A DNA stretch of 64,000 bases from Stenotrophomonas maltophilia (GCA_009912235.1 WNDS01000003.1:655634-719633); one strand, 5' to 3'. Shown: positions 18,489 to 27,844, counted from the first letter of the stretch. The notes: generated by a model not told the origin, from the letters alone. Made by a program: numbers and translations.

Positions 18489-20374
18489 ATGGCTGCACAC
18501 GATTCCGCCCCCGGCCCGCGCACCACGCGTGCCGAAGTTCCGCCAGCCGACCACTGGCAGCGCTGGGCCGCGCCCTCTCCCGCCGCCGCGGCACCGACGG
18601 CAGCAGTGAGCGCACCGGCACAGGCGGTGGCGTCGGCCGCGCAGCCCCCGGCACTGCCGGCCGCACTGGCCAGCCACGTGGCCGGCCGTGACGCCGGCAA
18701 CAGCGATGTCCCCCGCCGCAGGCCGACTCGCCCTACCGCGTGCTGGTGGTCGAGGACGACCGCGCCCAGGCCCTGTTCGCGCAGAGCGTGCTGCACGGTG
18801 CCGGCATGCAGGCCATCGTCATCACCGATGCCGACGGCGTGCTGGCGGCCCTCAAGGAACACCAGCCCGACCTGATCCTGATGGACCTGCACCTGCCGGG
18901 CATGGACGGCATGCGGCTGACCGCGATGATCCGCCAGCAGCTGGGCATGCAGCTGCTGCCGATCGTGTTCCTCAGCGGCGACCCGGACCCGGAACGCCAG
19001 TTCGAAGTGCTCGACAGCGGTGCCGACGATTACCTGGTCAAGCCGATCCGCCCGCGCCACCTGATCGCGGCGGTGTCCAACCGCATCCGCCGCGCACGCG
19101 CGCAGGCCGCCACCCTGCCCGGTGCCAGCGGCACGCCGGCACTGAGCAGCCCGGAGACCGGCCTGCCGACCCGCCACCACGTGCTGCACCAGCTGGGGGC
19201 AGCACTGCAGCACCGCGACCCGGGCGGGGTGTTCTTCATCGAGGTGGCCAGTGCGCTGGGCCTGCGCGAGCGCTTCGGCTATGCCGCCTTCGAGCGCCTG
19301 ATGGTGCAGGCCGGCCAGCGCCTGGCTGAGGCCGGGCACCCGCACCTGCTGGCACGCCTGAACGACAACAGTTTCCTGCTGCTGGCACGCGGCGTCGGCG
19401 ACGACGGCCTGGAAGGTCTGGCGCGCACGCTGCGCGAAGAGCTGTCGCTACGCGCCTTCGTCATCCGCGACGATGAGTCGGTGCACCTGCGCGGCGTGGT
19501 CGGCTATGCACCGCTGGGGCCGGCCTTCGCCGATGCCGCTGCAATCCTGGAAGCCGTGGAACGCACCACCCTGCAGGCGCGGTTGTTAACCAGCGGCGTG
19601 GCCGGGCACGTGCACCGCGCGGCCATCACCGAGCAGGAGCACCTGGCGCTGCTGGAGGGCCAGCTTGAACTGGCCTACCAGCCGATCGTGGCAGTGGCCG
19701 GCGGTGGCAGCGCACAGTACCAGCTGCTGCTGCGTCTGCGCCAGGCCGATGGCACCGTGCTGACCGCCGGCCAGGTGATTCCGGCCGCCGAAGCGGCCGG
19801 GCGCATCGCCGACCTGGACCAGCAGATGCTGGAACACGCGCCGGGCCTGCTGGACCTGTACCGCCACGCCACTCCGCCGCTGCACCTGTTCGTGTCGCAG
19901 TCGATGCGCACCCTGCAGCGCGAGGCACTGGCCGACTGGTTGCTGGAATCGCTGCAGCAGCGCGACCTGGCCGGCAGTTCGCTGGTGATCGATGTGCGCC
20001 TGCCCGATGCGCTGATCCACACCGTGCCGCTGCAGCAGTCCTGCCAGCGGCTGGCCCCGGCCGGCGTACGCTTCTGCCTGAGCCAGTTCGAACCAGGCCA
20101 CGATGCCACGGCCCTGCTGGGCCAGCTGCCGCTGTCGTTCGTGCGCATGGCCGCGCGCTTTTCCAGCAGCCATGCCAACCCCGGAACCTGCAAGGAACTG
20201 CGCCGCGCGATCGAGGCCGCGCATGCTGCCGGCATGCAGATCATCGGCCAGCAGATCGAAGACCCGCAGGCTGCCGCCGCGATGTGAGTGGGCGGCGTCG
20301 ATTTCATCCAGGGCAACATGGTGCAGTCGGCCGGCAGCGATCTGAACTTCGACTTCGCCAACGCGGTGCTCTGA
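18489..20374 (+). pseudogene. REC-GGDEF-EAL response regulator, degenerate and disrupted
   Basis: Response regulator with a disordered Pro/Ala-rich N-terminus (about 75 residues), a receiver domain (VLVVEDDRAQ, phospho-acceptor Asp in LILMDLHLPGMDG, Lys in YLVKPI), a GGDEF-like domain and an EAL-like domain. Both output domains look inactive: NDNSF stands in place of GGDEF, and QLLLRL in place of EALLR. Two lesions occur. A missing C in CCCCC at 18710-18714 separates the N-terminus from the receiver. A TGA at 20285-20287 replaces the expected Trp before VGGVDFIQGN, 29 codons short of the natural stop at 20372-20374. The kinase gene starts one base after that stop. Confidence 0.75.
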
Positions 20375-20375
20375 G

Positions 20376-22565
20376 GTGCCGCTGGCGCTGTGGCTGGGCC
20401 TGTCAGGGCTGCTTCTGGTGGCCCTGGCCCTAGCAGGCTGGCGCCTGCATGTACGCGGGCGCCAGCTGGCCGATGCCAACCGCGCTGCGGCCACGATGGC
20501 GCGCGAGCGCGACGCGCTGGCCGCCGAGCGAGACACCCTGCACCGCACCACCGAGCGCCAGGGCCAGCTGGAACAGCAACTGCTGCAGGCCAAGCAGGTG
20601 GCCGAAGCAGCGGCGCTGGCCAAGGGCGAATTCCTGGCCACAATGAGCCACGAGATCCGCACGCCGCTAAACGGCATCCTCCCGATGCTCGACCTGGTGG
20701 CGCGTGGCCCGCTGCGCGATGACCAGCGCCAGCTGCTGGCCACTGCCTCCAGCAGCTCGCAGCAGCTGCTGCGCATCGTCGATGACATCCTCGATTACTC
20801 GCGGCTGGAAGCGCAGGCGCTGGAGCTGGAAATCACCAGCTTCAACCTGCGCGACCTGCTCGATGGCGTCGTGCAGCTGCTGCAGCGCGCCGCCGAGGCC
20901 AAGGGCCTGCGACTGCACCTGCTGCTGGACCCGGGCGTGCGGCTGGCCGTGCGTGGCGACCCGGTGCGGCTGCGGCAGGTGCTGGACAACCTGCTGGCCA
21001 ATGCCATCAAGTTCACCGCGCAGGGCCAGGTGCAGCTGCGCGTGCAGCGGCTGGGCGAAGGCCCGGCGCACCACCAGCTGCGCATCGAGATCAGCGACAC
21101 CGGCATCGGCATCGAACCAGCGCTGCAGGCGCGGCTGTTCCAGTCCTTCAGCCAGGCCGATGCGTCCACCACCCGCGTGTATGGCGGCACCGGGCTGGGC
21201 CTGGCCATCTGCAGGCGCATCATCGACCTGATGCGCGGGCAGAACGGCGTGCAGTCCACGCCCGGTGACGGCGCCACGTTCTGGTTCGAGATTCCGCTGC
21301 TGAAAGTGCCGGGTGACCTGGCCGCCCTGCCCCGCCTTCCCGGCCGCCTGCTGATGCTCAGTGCCGATGCCGCGCTGGCAGCGCGCGTCCAGCGCGTGGC
21401 CGAGCACCATAACCTGCAGGTACAGCGCATGGACCTGCTGCCCGAGCTGCTGCCACAGCTGCGCGGCACGCCGGCACCCGGCCATGGCCATCTGGCGTGG
21501 CTGCTGCTGGATGCGCGCCAGTTGCCGCACGGCGCCGACAGCGTGCACCGTGCGCTGGCCAGCCGCGAAGGCGAACCGCTGCCGGTGCTGTGGCTGCATG
21601 CAGCACCGTCCATGGCGCTGCCCGGCCAGCCCTGCTGGCCCGACGACGGCAGTGACGCCGCCCTGCATGCGCTGCTGGCAGCGCCCGCCGCGCGCCCGCG
21701 GGTGGCTGCCGATGCACCGTCGCCGCCGCCCGCACAATGGCCGTCGCTCGGCCTGCGCGTGCTGCTGGCCGAAGACAACGCAGTGAACCGCGCGGTGGCC
21801 GAACGCCTGTTGGCCGTACTCGGCTGCCACGTGCAGATCGCGCCCGATGGTGCGCAGGCGCTGGCCGCGTTGCACAGGGGCGGCATCGACGTGGTGCTGA
21901 TGGATTGCCAGATGCCGGTGCTGGATGGCTACGCCGCCAGCCGCCAGTGGCGCGCGCATGAAGCCGACGCGGGCCTGCCGCGGCTGCCGATCATCGCCAT
22001 CACCGCCAACGCCATGGCCGGCGACCGCGAACGCTGCCTGCAGGCGGGCATGGATGACTACCTGTCCAAGCCCATCCCCATCGCCGGCCTGCACGCGCTG
22101 CTGGTGCGCCATGCCGGCAGCCGCCATGCGCCGCCACTGGCCGCGGTGCCCGGCATCGTGCCGGCACCCACGCCGCTGCAGACTTGCGCGCCAGCGCCGG
22201 TGAAGCTGCCGGTGCTCGACCACGCGGTGCTGCAGGAACTGCACGGCACCGTAGGCGAGGCCACGCCCCGCATCATCGGGCTGTTCCTGGACGATACGCC
22301 GGGGCTGGTGCAGCAGCTGCAGCAGGCTGCGCTGGCGCAGGACAACGCGCAGCTGGGCGCGCTGGCGCACAGCCTGAAATCGGCCAGCGCGAATGTGGGG
22401 GCGGTGGCACTGGCGGCGGTGGCGCGGCGCATTGAGGACGAAGCGCGCCGGCCCGGTGCGCAGCTCCCGGCCGTGGCGGTGGCGCTGCTGGTGGCCGAAT
22501 TTGCGCGCGCACGCGTGGCACTGGCCGGCGCAATGGCGCGCCAGCCCGACCACGGCAGCGCCTGA
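20376..22565 (+). CDS. hybrid sensor histidine kinase with receiver and HPt domains
   Basis: 729-residue tripartite kinase. It has one N-terminal membrane helix (about 4-22), a coiled coil (about 35-85), HisKA with His92 in MSHEIRTPLNG, and HATPase_c with the N box NLLANAIKF and DTGIGI/GTGLGLAI motifs. A receiver domain follows with Asp510 in LMDCQMPVLDG, then an HPt domain with His665 in HSLKSAS. There is no recognisable periplasmic sensor, so the input is probably cytoplasmic or membrane-borne. The GTG start lies one base after the end of the response-regulator gene, so the two form a coupled phosphorelay pair. Confidence 0.9.
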   Translation: MPLALWLGLSGLLLVALALAGWRLHVRGRQLADANRAAATMARERDALAAERDTLHRTTERQGQLEQQLLQAKQVAEAAALAKGEFLATMSHEIRTPLNGILPMLDLVARGPLRDDQRQLLATASSSSQQLLRIVDDILDYSRLEAQALELEITSFNLRDLLDGVVQLLQRAAEAKGLRLHLLLDPGVRLAVRGDPVRLRQVLDNLLANAIKFTAQGQVQLRVQRLGEGPAHHQLRIEISDTGIGIEPALQARLFQSFSQADASTTRVYGGTGLGLAICRRIIDLMRGQNGVQSTPGDGATFWFEIPLLKVPGDLAALPRLPGRLLMLSADAALAARVQRVAEHHNLQVQRMDLLPELLPQLRGTPAPGHGHLAWLLLDARQLPHGADSVHRALASREGEPLPVLWLHAAPSMALPGQPCWPDDGSDAALHALLAAPAARPRVAADAPSPPPAQWPSLGLRVLLAEDNAVNRAVAERLLAVLGCHVQIAPDGAQALAALHRGGIDVVLMDCQMPVLDGYAASRQWRAHEADAGLPRLPIIAITANAMAGDRERCLQAGMDDYLSKPIPIAGLHALLVRHAGSRHAPPLAAVPGIVPAPTPLQTCAPAPVKLPVLDHAVLQELHGTVGEATPRIIGLFLDDTPGLVQQLQQAALAQDNAQLGALAHSLKSASANVGAVALAAVARRIEDEARRPGAQLPAVAVALLVAEFARARVALAGAMARQPDHGSA

Positions 22566-22566
22566 C

Positions 22567-23037
22567 TCAGTCTTCCAGCTTGCTCAGCAGGTACTTCGGC
22601 TCGCCGATGCGCTCGATCAGGTCCAGCTGGGTTTCCAGCCAGTCGATGTGCTCTTCTTCCGAATCCAGGATCTTCACGAACAGCTGGCGGCTGACGTAGT
22701 CGCCCACCGAATCGGCGTAGGCCACGGCATCGCGCAGGGTGACCACGCCGTCGCGTTCCAGCGAAAGGTCGCACTGCAGGATCTCGGTCGGGTTTTCGCC
22801 GATGCGCAGCTTGCCCAGCGCCTGGAAGTTCGGCAGGCCTTTGAGGAACAGGATGCGGTCGGCGAGCATGTCGGCATGCTTCATCTCGTCGATCGATTCC
22901 TTGTACTCATGCTCGGCCAGTTCCTTGATGCTCCAGTTCTTCAGCATCTTGGCGTGCAGAAAATACTGGTTGATCGCGGTCAGCTCGTTGTAGAGGACCT
23001 TGTTGAGGAATTCGATGACCTTGGCGTCGCCTTTCAT
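22567..23037 (-). CDS. bfr: bacterioferritin
   Basis: 156-residue haem-containing ferritin that oxidises and stores iron as a 24-mer. Ferroxidase ligands are visible at Glu18, Tyr25, Glu51 and His54, with further ligands in [11 protein letters not shown]. Met52, the axial haem ligand, is present in DEMKHADM. Length is exactly the family length. Its reductase partner Bfd is encoded 1.2 kb away on the other strand rather than next to it. Confidence 0.95.
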   Translation of the reverse strand: MKGDAKVIEFLNKVLYNELTAINQYFLHAKMLKNWSIKELAEHEYKESIDEMKHADMLADRILFLKGLPNFQALGKLRIGENPTEILQCDLSLERDGVVTLRDAVAYADSVGDYVSRQLFVKILDSEEEHIDWLETQLDLIERIGEPKYLLSKLED

Positions 23038-23157
23038 GGGCTGGCTCCTGAGCGCTGAGAACGGGGGGCACTCTACCGGCTTTGCCGGCAGCGTGAAGGA
23101 ACGCGAATCGTGTTCATTGGCGAGTGCGGCCCGCCCCGGCGCTGCGGAGGGCGCAAA

Positions 23158-23190
23158 AGAAAAGGCCCGATCAGTGATCGGGCCTTTTCT
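23158..23190 (-). terminator. intrinsic terminator after the tRNA genes
   Basis: A 15-base-pair perfect stem (arms 23158-23172 and 23176-23190) with a three-base loop, GC-rich in the middle and A/T at the base. On the minus strand it is followed by a T-rich run. It separates tRNA-Gln from bfr, which are on the same strand. Confidence 0.85.
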
Positions 23191-23198
23191 GTTTTATT

Positions 23199-23273
23199 TG
23201 GCTGCCCCGGATGGATTCGAACCACCGAATGCCTGAGTCAGAGTCAGGTGCCTTACCGCTTGGCGACGGGGCA
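23199..23273 (-). tRNA. tRNA-Gln (CTG)
   Basis: 75 bases with encoded CCA. The acceptor stem pairs TGCCCCG with CGGGGCA. The anticodon stem CCTGA/TCAGG encloses the loop CTCTGAC, giving anticodon CTG. The T-arm carries GGTTCGAATCC. It lies downstream of tRNA-Met in the same transcript. Confidence 0.95.
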
Positions 23274-23325
23274 ATGTCGCGTGTAACTATTATTTGACTT
23301 TTCACATTGAAAAACAACTTCAACG

Positions 23326-23402
23326 TGGTGGCTATGGGTGGACTCGAACCACCGACCCCAGCATTATGAGTGCTGTGCTCTAACCGGCTGAGCTACATAG
23401 CC
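23326..23402 (-). tRNA. tRNA-Met (CAT), elongator type
   Basis: 77 bases with encoded CCA. The acceptor stem pairs GGCTATG with CATAGCC, and the T-arm contains GGTTCGAGTCC. The anticodon loop CTCATAA carries CAT. The fully paired first acceptor base pair and the D-arm GCTCAGCCGGTTAGAGC indicate an elongator, not an initiator. Confidence 0.93.
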
Positions 23403-23416
23403 TTGGTGAGCTCGTT

Positions 23417-23445
23417 ATTTTGCGCATGTGTCCACGGCGTGTCAA
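23417..23445 (-). promoter_or_regulatory. promoter of the tRNA-Met/tRNA-Gln transcript
   Basis: Perfect -35 TTGACA (23440-23445) and -10-like CAAAAT (23417-23422) are separated by 17 bases, with about 15 bases to the mature tRNA-Met end. Confidence 0.65.
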
Positions 23446-23523
23446 CACTTTTGTGCCGTGCTTGTGGGCCGACAAACGGCATGGGATAGTCCCCGACAGT
23501 AGATTTTCTTAGGAGTCCGCATC

Positions 23524-24144
23524 GTGATCGATCCGGACGGCTATCGACCAAACGTCGGCATCGTGCTGATGCGGCAGGACGGGCAGGTGTTCTGGGCACG
23601 ACGTGTGCGCCGGGATGGCTGGCAGTTCCCGCAGGGTGGCATGAACACCGACGAGACCCCGGTCGAGGCCATGTATCGCGAACTGCAGGAAGAGACCGGC
23701 CTGCTGCCCGAGCACGTTGAAGTGCTGGGTGCGACGCCGGGCTGGCTGCGCTACAAGCTGCCGGCGCGTGCCATCCGGCGCAACGAACGTCAGGTCTGCA
23801 TCGGCCAGAAGCAGGTCTGGTTCCTGTTGCGCCTGACCGGCGACGAGTCGCATGTGCGGCTGGACCATACCGACTCCCCCGAGTTCGACAACTGGCGCTG
23901 GGTGGATTTCTGGTACCCGGTGGAGCATGTGGTGATGTTCAAGCGGGGCGTCTATGCGCGCGCGCTGCGGCATCTTGCGCCACTGGCCCGCGGCGTTGCC
24001 GGCCAAGGGGTGGCCACCATGCCCAAGAGTGCGGCCGAAGCCTGGATGCCCGGACATGCGGCAGGCCACGACCGCCCGCGCAAGCGCCCCCGCTCACGCG
24101 GCTACTGGCCGAAGAAGGCCACCGGCGACGGGCCCGCCAGCTGA
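23524..24144 (+). CDS. rppH: RNA pyrophosphohydrolase RppH
   Basis: Nudix enzyme that converts 5'-triphosphate RNA ends to monophosphate and so triggers RNase E decay. In the 206-residue protein the Nudix box is at about 39-61 ([22 protein letters not shown]), with the family signatures GYRPNVGIV and GWQFPQGG. The C-terminal tail of about 45 residues is basic ([12 protein letters not shown]), longer than in E. coli, and could bind RNA. The start is GTG 23524. Confidence 0.93.
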   Translation: MIDPDGYRPNVGIVLMRQDGQVFWARRVRRDGWQFPQGGMNTDETPVEAMYRELQEETGLLPEHVEVLGATPGWLRYKLPARAIRRNERQVCIGQKQVWFLLRLTGDESHVRLDHTDSPEFDNWRWVDFWYPVEHVVMFKRGVYARALRHLAPLARGVAGQGVATMPKSAAEAWMPGHAAGHDRPRKRPRSRGYWPKKATGDGPAS

Positions 24145-24159
24145 CAGGCTGAACGGTAT

Positions 24160-24197
24160 CGAGAATGGTTCAGCAGCTTGATTGACAACCATTCTCG
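24160..24197. promoter_or_regulatory. 11-bp inverted repeat upstream of bfd, possible Fur site
   Basis: CGAGAATGGTT (24160-24170) and AACCATTCTCG (24187-24197) are perfect inverted copies 16 bases apart, centred about 75 bases before the bfd start. GAGAAT/ATTCTC resembles a Fur half-site, and iron-starvation control of bfd is usual. The same structure could also be a weak terminator for rppH. Confidence 0.4.
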
Positions 24198-24252
24198 TTT
24201 CCATTGGAATGCTCGCAGGCCGATCCTGGCCTGCCTGCCTGGGTTACCGCCT

Positions 24253-24459
24253 GTGTACGTCTGCATCTGCAACGGAGTCACCGACCACCAGATCCGCGAA
24301 GCCGCCAGCCATGGCGTGACGTCGGTGGCCGAGTTGACCATGCGTACCGGCTGCGGCGCCACCTGCGGTTCCTGCCTGGACATGGCCGGCGACCTGCTGG
24401 CCAAGGCGCTGGCCACCCACGACCTGCCGCTGCCCGTGCTGGGCGTGCAGGCGGCCTGA
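24253..24459 (+). CDS. bfd: bacterioferritin-associated ferredoxin
   Basis: 68-residue [2Fe-2S] protein that reduces bacterioferritin haem to release stored iron. The four cluster cysteines lie in YVCICNGVTD and CGATCGSCLDMA (the CXC and CX4CX2C arrangement of Bfd). The GTG at 24253 puts the first Cys at residue 4, as in the family; an ATG at 24178 would add 25 unrelated residues. Confidence 0.88.
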   Translation: MYVCICNGVTDHQIREAASHGVTSVAELTMRTGCGATCGSCLDMAGDLLAKALATHDLPLPVLGVQAA

Positions 24460-24518
24460 TACCGCCATTCCCGCAGCAGAGGCCGCCCGCGCGGCCGTAG
24501 TGAAACCCCCATAACGAC

Positions 24519-24544
24519 AAAAGCCCGGCCGAAGCCGGGCTTTT
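24519..24544 (-). terminator. intrinsic terminator after rpsI
   Basis: The stem AAAAGCCCGGC/GCCGGGCTTTT with a four-base CGAA loop (TTCG on the minus strand) ends in a T run on either strand. It serves the rplM-rpsI transcript and could also stop bfd transcription. Confidence 0.85.
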
Positions 24545-24593
24545 GCGTTTCCAACCAGTGGGCTCCCGAAGGAGCCCAACCCGGCGCGATGGA

Positions 24594-24986
24594 TCAGCGC
24601 TTGGAGAACTGGGTGGCGCGACGCGCCTTGTGCAGGCCGACCTTCTTGCGCTCGACTTCACGGGTGTCACGGGTCATGAAGCCAGCCTTGCGCAGCTCGG
24701 ACTTCAGGGTTTCGTCGTACTCGACCAGCGCGCGGGCGATGCCCAGGCGGATCGCACCGGCCTGGCCGGTGGTGCCGCCGCCAGCGGCGGTGACCAGGAT
24801 GTCGAAGCTTTCGGTGTTCTTGGTCAGCTCGAGCGGCTGGCGCACGATCATGCGCGCGGTCTCACGACCGAAGAACTCGTCCAGCGGACGGCCATTGACG
24901 GTGATGTTGCCCGAACCCTTGCGCAGGAACACGCGAGCGGTGGAGGACTTGTGGCGGCCAGTGCCGTAGTTTTGAGTGATAGCCAT
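24594..24986 (-). CDS. rpsI: 30S ribosomal protein S9
   Basis: 130 residues, the usual length. It has the family features [14 protein letters not shown] at the start, [19 protein letters not shown] in the middle and the C-terminal FSKR tail that reaches the P-site tRNA. The ATG lies two bases beyond the rplM stop, forming the conserved rplM-rpsI operon. Confidence 0.97.
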   Translation of the reverse strand: MAITQNYGTGRHKSSTARVFLRKGSGNITVNGRPLDEFFGRETARMIVRQPLELTKNTESFDILVTAAGGGTTGQAGAIRLGIARALVEYDETLKSELRKAGFMTRDTREVERKKVGLHKARRATQFSKR

Positions 24987-24988
24987 GA

Positions 24989-25417
24989 TTAGATATCCAG
25001 AACCTGCGGCTGCTGTGCGGCGTGCGGATGCTCAGTGCCGGCGTAGACCTTGAGCTTGCGGTACATCTGGCGACCCAGCGGGCCCTTCGGCAGCATGCCC
25101 TTCACGGCGATCTCGATCACGCGCTCCGGGTGGCGCTCCAGCGCCTGGGCCAGGGACTCGGTCTTCAGGTTGCCGACATAACCGGTGAAACGGTGATACA
25201 TCTTGTCCTGCAGCTTCTTGCCGGTGACGGCAATCTTTTCTGCATTGATGACGACCAGGTAGTCGCCGGTATCAACATGGGGGGTGTAGACCGGCTTGTG
25301 CTTGCCACGCAGACGGCGGGCCAGCTCGGTGCAGAGACGGCCCAGGGTCTTGCCCTCGGCGTCGACGAGGTACCAGTCGCGCTGGACGGTCTCGTTCTTG
25401 GCAGTGAAAGTGCTCAT
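24989..25417 (-). CDS. rplM: 50S ribosomal protein L13
   Basis: 142 residues, the usual length. The N-terminus ([21 protein letters not shown]), the central [12 protein letters not shown] and the [18 protein letters not shown] motif are characteristic. It is the first gene of the rplM-rpsI operon, with a clear promoter about 90 bases upstream. Confidence 0.97.
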   Translation of the reverse strand: MSTFTAKNETVQRDWYLVDAEGKTLGRLCTELARRLRGKHKPVYTPHVDTGDYLVVINAEKIAVTGKKLQDKMYHRFTGYVGNLKTESLAQALERHPERVIEIAVKGMLPKGPLGRQMYRKLKVYAGTEHPHAAQQPQVLDI

Positions 25418-25508
25418 GAAGAACTCTAGGTTAGGTCGGGCTCATTGCGGCGAAAGGCTCGCCGGAACTCTGCCACGCGTTGTCAAAAGGTGAAGCGCAA
25501 AAGATGAG

Positions 25509-25537
25509 ATTGTACTGACCCGGCCCGCGCGATGCAA
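25509..25537 (-). promoter_or_regulatory. promoter of rplM-rpsI
   Basis: On the minus strand, TTGCAT (25532-25537) and TACAAT (25509-25514) are exactly 17 bases apart, about 90 bases before the rplM start. Confidence 0.65.
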
Positions 25538-25613
25538 GTATGGCCCGGCGCGGGTTGGCAGCAGCCGCGGCGGGGGCGAGAATCATGGGCCACCCCGCCC
25601 CGCCCGTGCCGCC

Positions 25614-26258
25614 ATGACCGCGCTCCGCCAGACCACCCCGCTGGACCACCTGCTGACCGAGGCGCAGCGCGCCCTGGACACGGTGTTCGGCAACCCGCCG
25701 GCCAGCCGCCCCTACCCCGCCGCCGACGCTGACGAGCCGGGCATGGACAGCGCCGAGCGCCGCCACGCGGCCGGCCTGATGCGCATCAACCATGTCGGCG
25801 AGGTCTGCGCGCAGGGCCTATATTTCGGCCAGGCCGCCGTGGCCCACGACCCGTCCACCCGCGCGCACCTGCTGGAAGCGGCGCAGGAAGAGACCGACCA
25901 CCTGGCCTGGTGCGCCACCCGCCTGGGCGAGCTGGACAGCCGCCCCAGCCTGTTCAACCCGCTGTGGTACGCCGGCAGCTACGCCATCGGCACCCTGGCC
26001 GGGCTGCGCGGTGACGGCTGGAACCTGGGCTTCGTGGTGGAGACCGAGCGCCAGGTGGAAGCGCACCTGGACGAACACCTGGAAACTCTGCCGGCCGGCG
26101 ATCTGCGCAGTCGCGAGGTGATCAGGGTGATGAAAGCCGACGAAGCGCGCCATGCCGAGCACGCCGAACAGGCCGGCGCCCGCCGTCTGCCGTTCCCGAT
26201 TCCGGGCGCGATGGCGCTGGCCTCGAAGGTGATGAAGACCATCGCCTACAGGCTGTAA
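25614..26258 (+). CDS. coq7: 2-polyprenyl-3-methyl-6-methoxy-1,4-benzoquinol hydroxylase Coq7
   Basis: Di-iron hydroxylase of ubiquinone synthesis, 214 residues. Carboxylate and His ligands lie in [37 protein letters not shown] and [12 protein letters not shown], the ferritin-like EX2H arrangement of Coq7. The C-terminus [19 protein letters not shown] is typical. It is used instead of UbiF in this lineage. It is transcribed divergently from rplM. Confidence 0.93.
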   Translation: MTALRQTTPLDHLLTEAQRALDTVFGNPPASRPYPAADADEPGMDSAERRHAAGLMRINHVGEVCAQGLYFGQAAVAHDPSTRAHLLEAAQEETDHLAWCATRLGELDSRPSLFNPLWYAGSYAIGTLAGLRGDGWNLGFVVETERQVEAHLDEHLETLPAGDLRSREVIRVMKADEARHAEHAEQAGARRLPFPIPGAMALASKVMKTIAYRL

Positions 26259-26267
26259 CCGCAGCCC

Positions 26268-26308
26268 GGGGTCGGATCCCTTTCCCATGCGGAAAGGGCT
26301 CTGACCCC
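26268..26308. repeat. GGGGTC...GACCCC palindrome, copy 1
   Basis: A 41-base hairpin. The arms GGGGTCGGATCCCTTTCC and GGAAAGGGCTCTGACCCC differ at a few positions. Near-identical to 26441-26481. Confidence 0.75.
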
Positions 26309-26347
26309 ATCGCTCGCGTTGGGCACGATCGCGCAGCCCCAGGACGG

Positions 26348-26424
26348 GTAGTGCCGGCCGTTGCCCGGCAACCACGCACACACTTCCGAAAGCCATGAAG
26401 CTGCCGGCCAACGGCCTGCACTAC
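26348..26424. repeat. GTAG-type REP, inverted pair
   Basis: GTAGTGCCGGCCGTTGCC at 26348 onward and its diverged mirror ending GCACTAC at 26401-26424. Same family as 6468-6540 with a different stem sequence. Confidence 0.7.
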
Positions 26425-26440
26425 CGGAGCATGGCAAACA

Positions 26441-26481
26441 GGGGTCGGATCCCTTTCCCATGCGGAAAGGGCTCTGACCCC
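26441..26481. repeat. GGGGTC...GACCCC palindrome, copy 2
   Basis: Near-perfect copy of 26268-26308, 173 bases away in the same orientation. Confidence 0.75.
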
Positions 26482-26514
26482 ATGACGACCCCATGACGGA
26501 TCGCGCTGCCTGCA

Positions 26515-26555
26515 GGGGTCAGCGCCTTTTCCCGTCGGGAAAAGGATCCGACCCC
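26515..26555. repeat. GGGGTC...GACCCC palindrome, copy 3
   Basis: Diverged copy, reversed relative to copies 1 and 2 (GGATCCGACCCC at its right end). It lies just after the stop of the minus-strand SMR gene and could end its transcript. Confidence 0.65.
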
Positions 26556-26560
26556 ACTTT

Positions 26561-26881
26561 TCAGTTCGGCGAGACCAGCTTCAGGCCGATCACGCCGGCC
26601 ACGATCAGGGCCACGCAGCCCAGCCGGGCCGGCGATGCGCTGTCGTTGAACAGGAAGATGCCCAGCACCGCCACGCCCAGCGCGCCGATACCGGTCCAGA
26701 TGGCGTAGGCGGTGCCCGCCGGAATGTGCTTCATCGCTTGGCTCATCAGGTACAGGCTGATCAGCGCCGAGACCACGGTGGCCGCGGTGGGCAGGGGCTT
26801 GCTGAAGCCTTCGGAGTACTTCATTCCAATCGCAAAGCCGATCTCGAACAGGCCGGCCAGCAGCAGGTAGATCCAAGGCAT
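26561..26881 (-). CDS. SMR-family exporter, SugE/Gdx type
   Basis: 106-residue, four-helix small multidrug resistance protein. The conserved membrane Glu is at residue 13 (LFEIGFAIGMKYSEGF), and AYAIWTGIGALG is the SMR signature. The KYSEGFSK segment and the WTGIGA form are closer to SugE/Gdx (guanidinium exporters) than to EmrE, so guanidinium or quaternary ammonium export is the likely role. I saw no guanidine riboswitch upstream; only the speD terminator lies there. Confidence 0.85.
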   Translation of the reverse strand: MPWIYLLLAGLFEIGFAIGMKYSEGFSKPLPTAATVVSALISLYLMSQAMKHIPAGTAYAIWTGIGALGVAVLGIFLFNDSASPARLGCVALIVAGVIGLKLVSPN

Positions 26882-26904
26882 GGGTGGGGGTCCTTACCTT
26901 GTTG

Positions 26905-26944
26905 AACGAAAACAAAACGGCCCAGTGTCTTCACACCGGGCCGT
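26905..26944 (-). terminator. intrinsic terminator after speD
   Basis: The stem ACGGCCCAGTGT/ACACCGGGCCGT (26917-26928 and 26933-26944, one mismatch) is followed on the minus strand by TTTGTTTT. It lies between speD and the SMR gene, which are on the same strand. Confidence 0.8.
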
Positions 26945-27049
26945 CATTCGGTACATCGCCGTGGAACGCTGATCTGCGCGATCCGCATCTCCACGGGGCG
27001 GGTCGTCCCGCCTGGGCGGCGGCACCGGAGACGGCGCCGCGCACGGGTA

Positions 27050-27844
27050 TCACTCGGACAGATTGCGCCCGTGGAACAGCTCTTCGATTTCGCGCTTGAG
27101 CAGCGCTTCGATCTTCATGCGTTCCTTGAACGACAGGTTCTTGGCCTTTTCCTCGAACAGGTACTGGTCCAGGTCGAAGTCCTTCAGGTGCATCTTCGTG
27201 TGGAAGATGTTCTCCTGGTAGACATTGACGTCGAACATCTCGTAACGCGACTTGATGTTCTTGGCCAGGAAGTTCTGGATCGAGTTGATCTTGTGGTCGA
27301 TGTAGTGCTTCTTGCCCTTCACATCGCGGGTGAAGCCACGGACGCGGTAGTCCATGATCACGATGTCCGACTCCAGGCTCTCGATCAGGTAGTTCAGGGC
27401 CTTCAACGGGGAGATGACGCCACAGGTGGCCACGTCGATATCCGCGCGGAACGTCGCGATACCCTCCTGCGGGTGGGTCTCCGGGTACGTATGGACGGTG
27501 ATGTGGCTCTTGTCCATGTGCGCGACCACGGCGTCGGAGATCAGCTCCTTGCCCGCCTGCTTCTTGTCGATCACCGGTTCTTCGGAGATCAGGATCGTCA
27601 CCGAGGCACCCTGGGGATCGTAGTCCTGGCGGGCCACGTTCAGGATGTTCGCACCGATGATCTCGGCGACATCGGTCAAGATTTGAGTCAGCCTGTCAGC
27701 GTTGTACTCTTCATCGATGTATCCAATGTAACGCTGACGCTCCTCTTCGGTGCGCGCGTAACACACATCATAGATGTTGAAGCTCAGCGCCTTGGTGAGG
27801 TTGTTGAAACCCTGCAACCTCAGGCGAGGCAACGGCTTGACCAC
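27050..27844 (-). CDS. speD: S-adenosylmethionine decarboxylase proenzyme
   Basis: 264-residue proenzyme of the E. coli type. It makes decarboxylated SAM, the aminopropyl donor for spermidine. Self-cleavage between Lys112 and Ser113 ([13 protein letters not shown]) would generate the pyruvoyl group. [16 protein letters not shown] and [20 protein letters not shown] are family motifs. The start is GTG 27844. It is divergent from clp, as in other Xanthomonadaceae. Confidence 0.95.
   Translation of the reverse strand: MVKPLPRLRLQGFNNLTKALSFNIYDVCYARTEEERQRYIGYIDEEYNADRLTQILTDVAEIIGANILNVARQDYDPQGASVTILISEEPVIDKKQAGKELISDAVVAHMDKSHITVHTYPETHPQEGIATFRADIDVATCGVISPLKALNYLIESLESDIVIMDYRVRGFTRDVKGKKHYIDHKINSIQNFLAKNIKSRYEMFDVNVYQENIFHTKMHLKDFDLDQYLFEEKAKNLSFKERMKIEALLKREIEELFHGRNLSE

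Larger units (their letters stand above)
26259..26560. other. repeat-rich intergenic region, coq7 to SMR gene
   Basis: About 300 bases with no gene, made almost entirely of palindromic repeats: three GGGGTC...GACCCC hairpins (26268-26308, 26441-26481, 26515-26555) around one inverted GTAG-type REP pair (26348-26424). Confidence 0.7.

Noticed and set aside
26882..27049. Guanidine riboswitch before the SugE/Gdx-type gene
   Set aside because: The only structure is a simple terminator hairpin belonging to speD; no conserved guanidine-riboswitch elements were seen.
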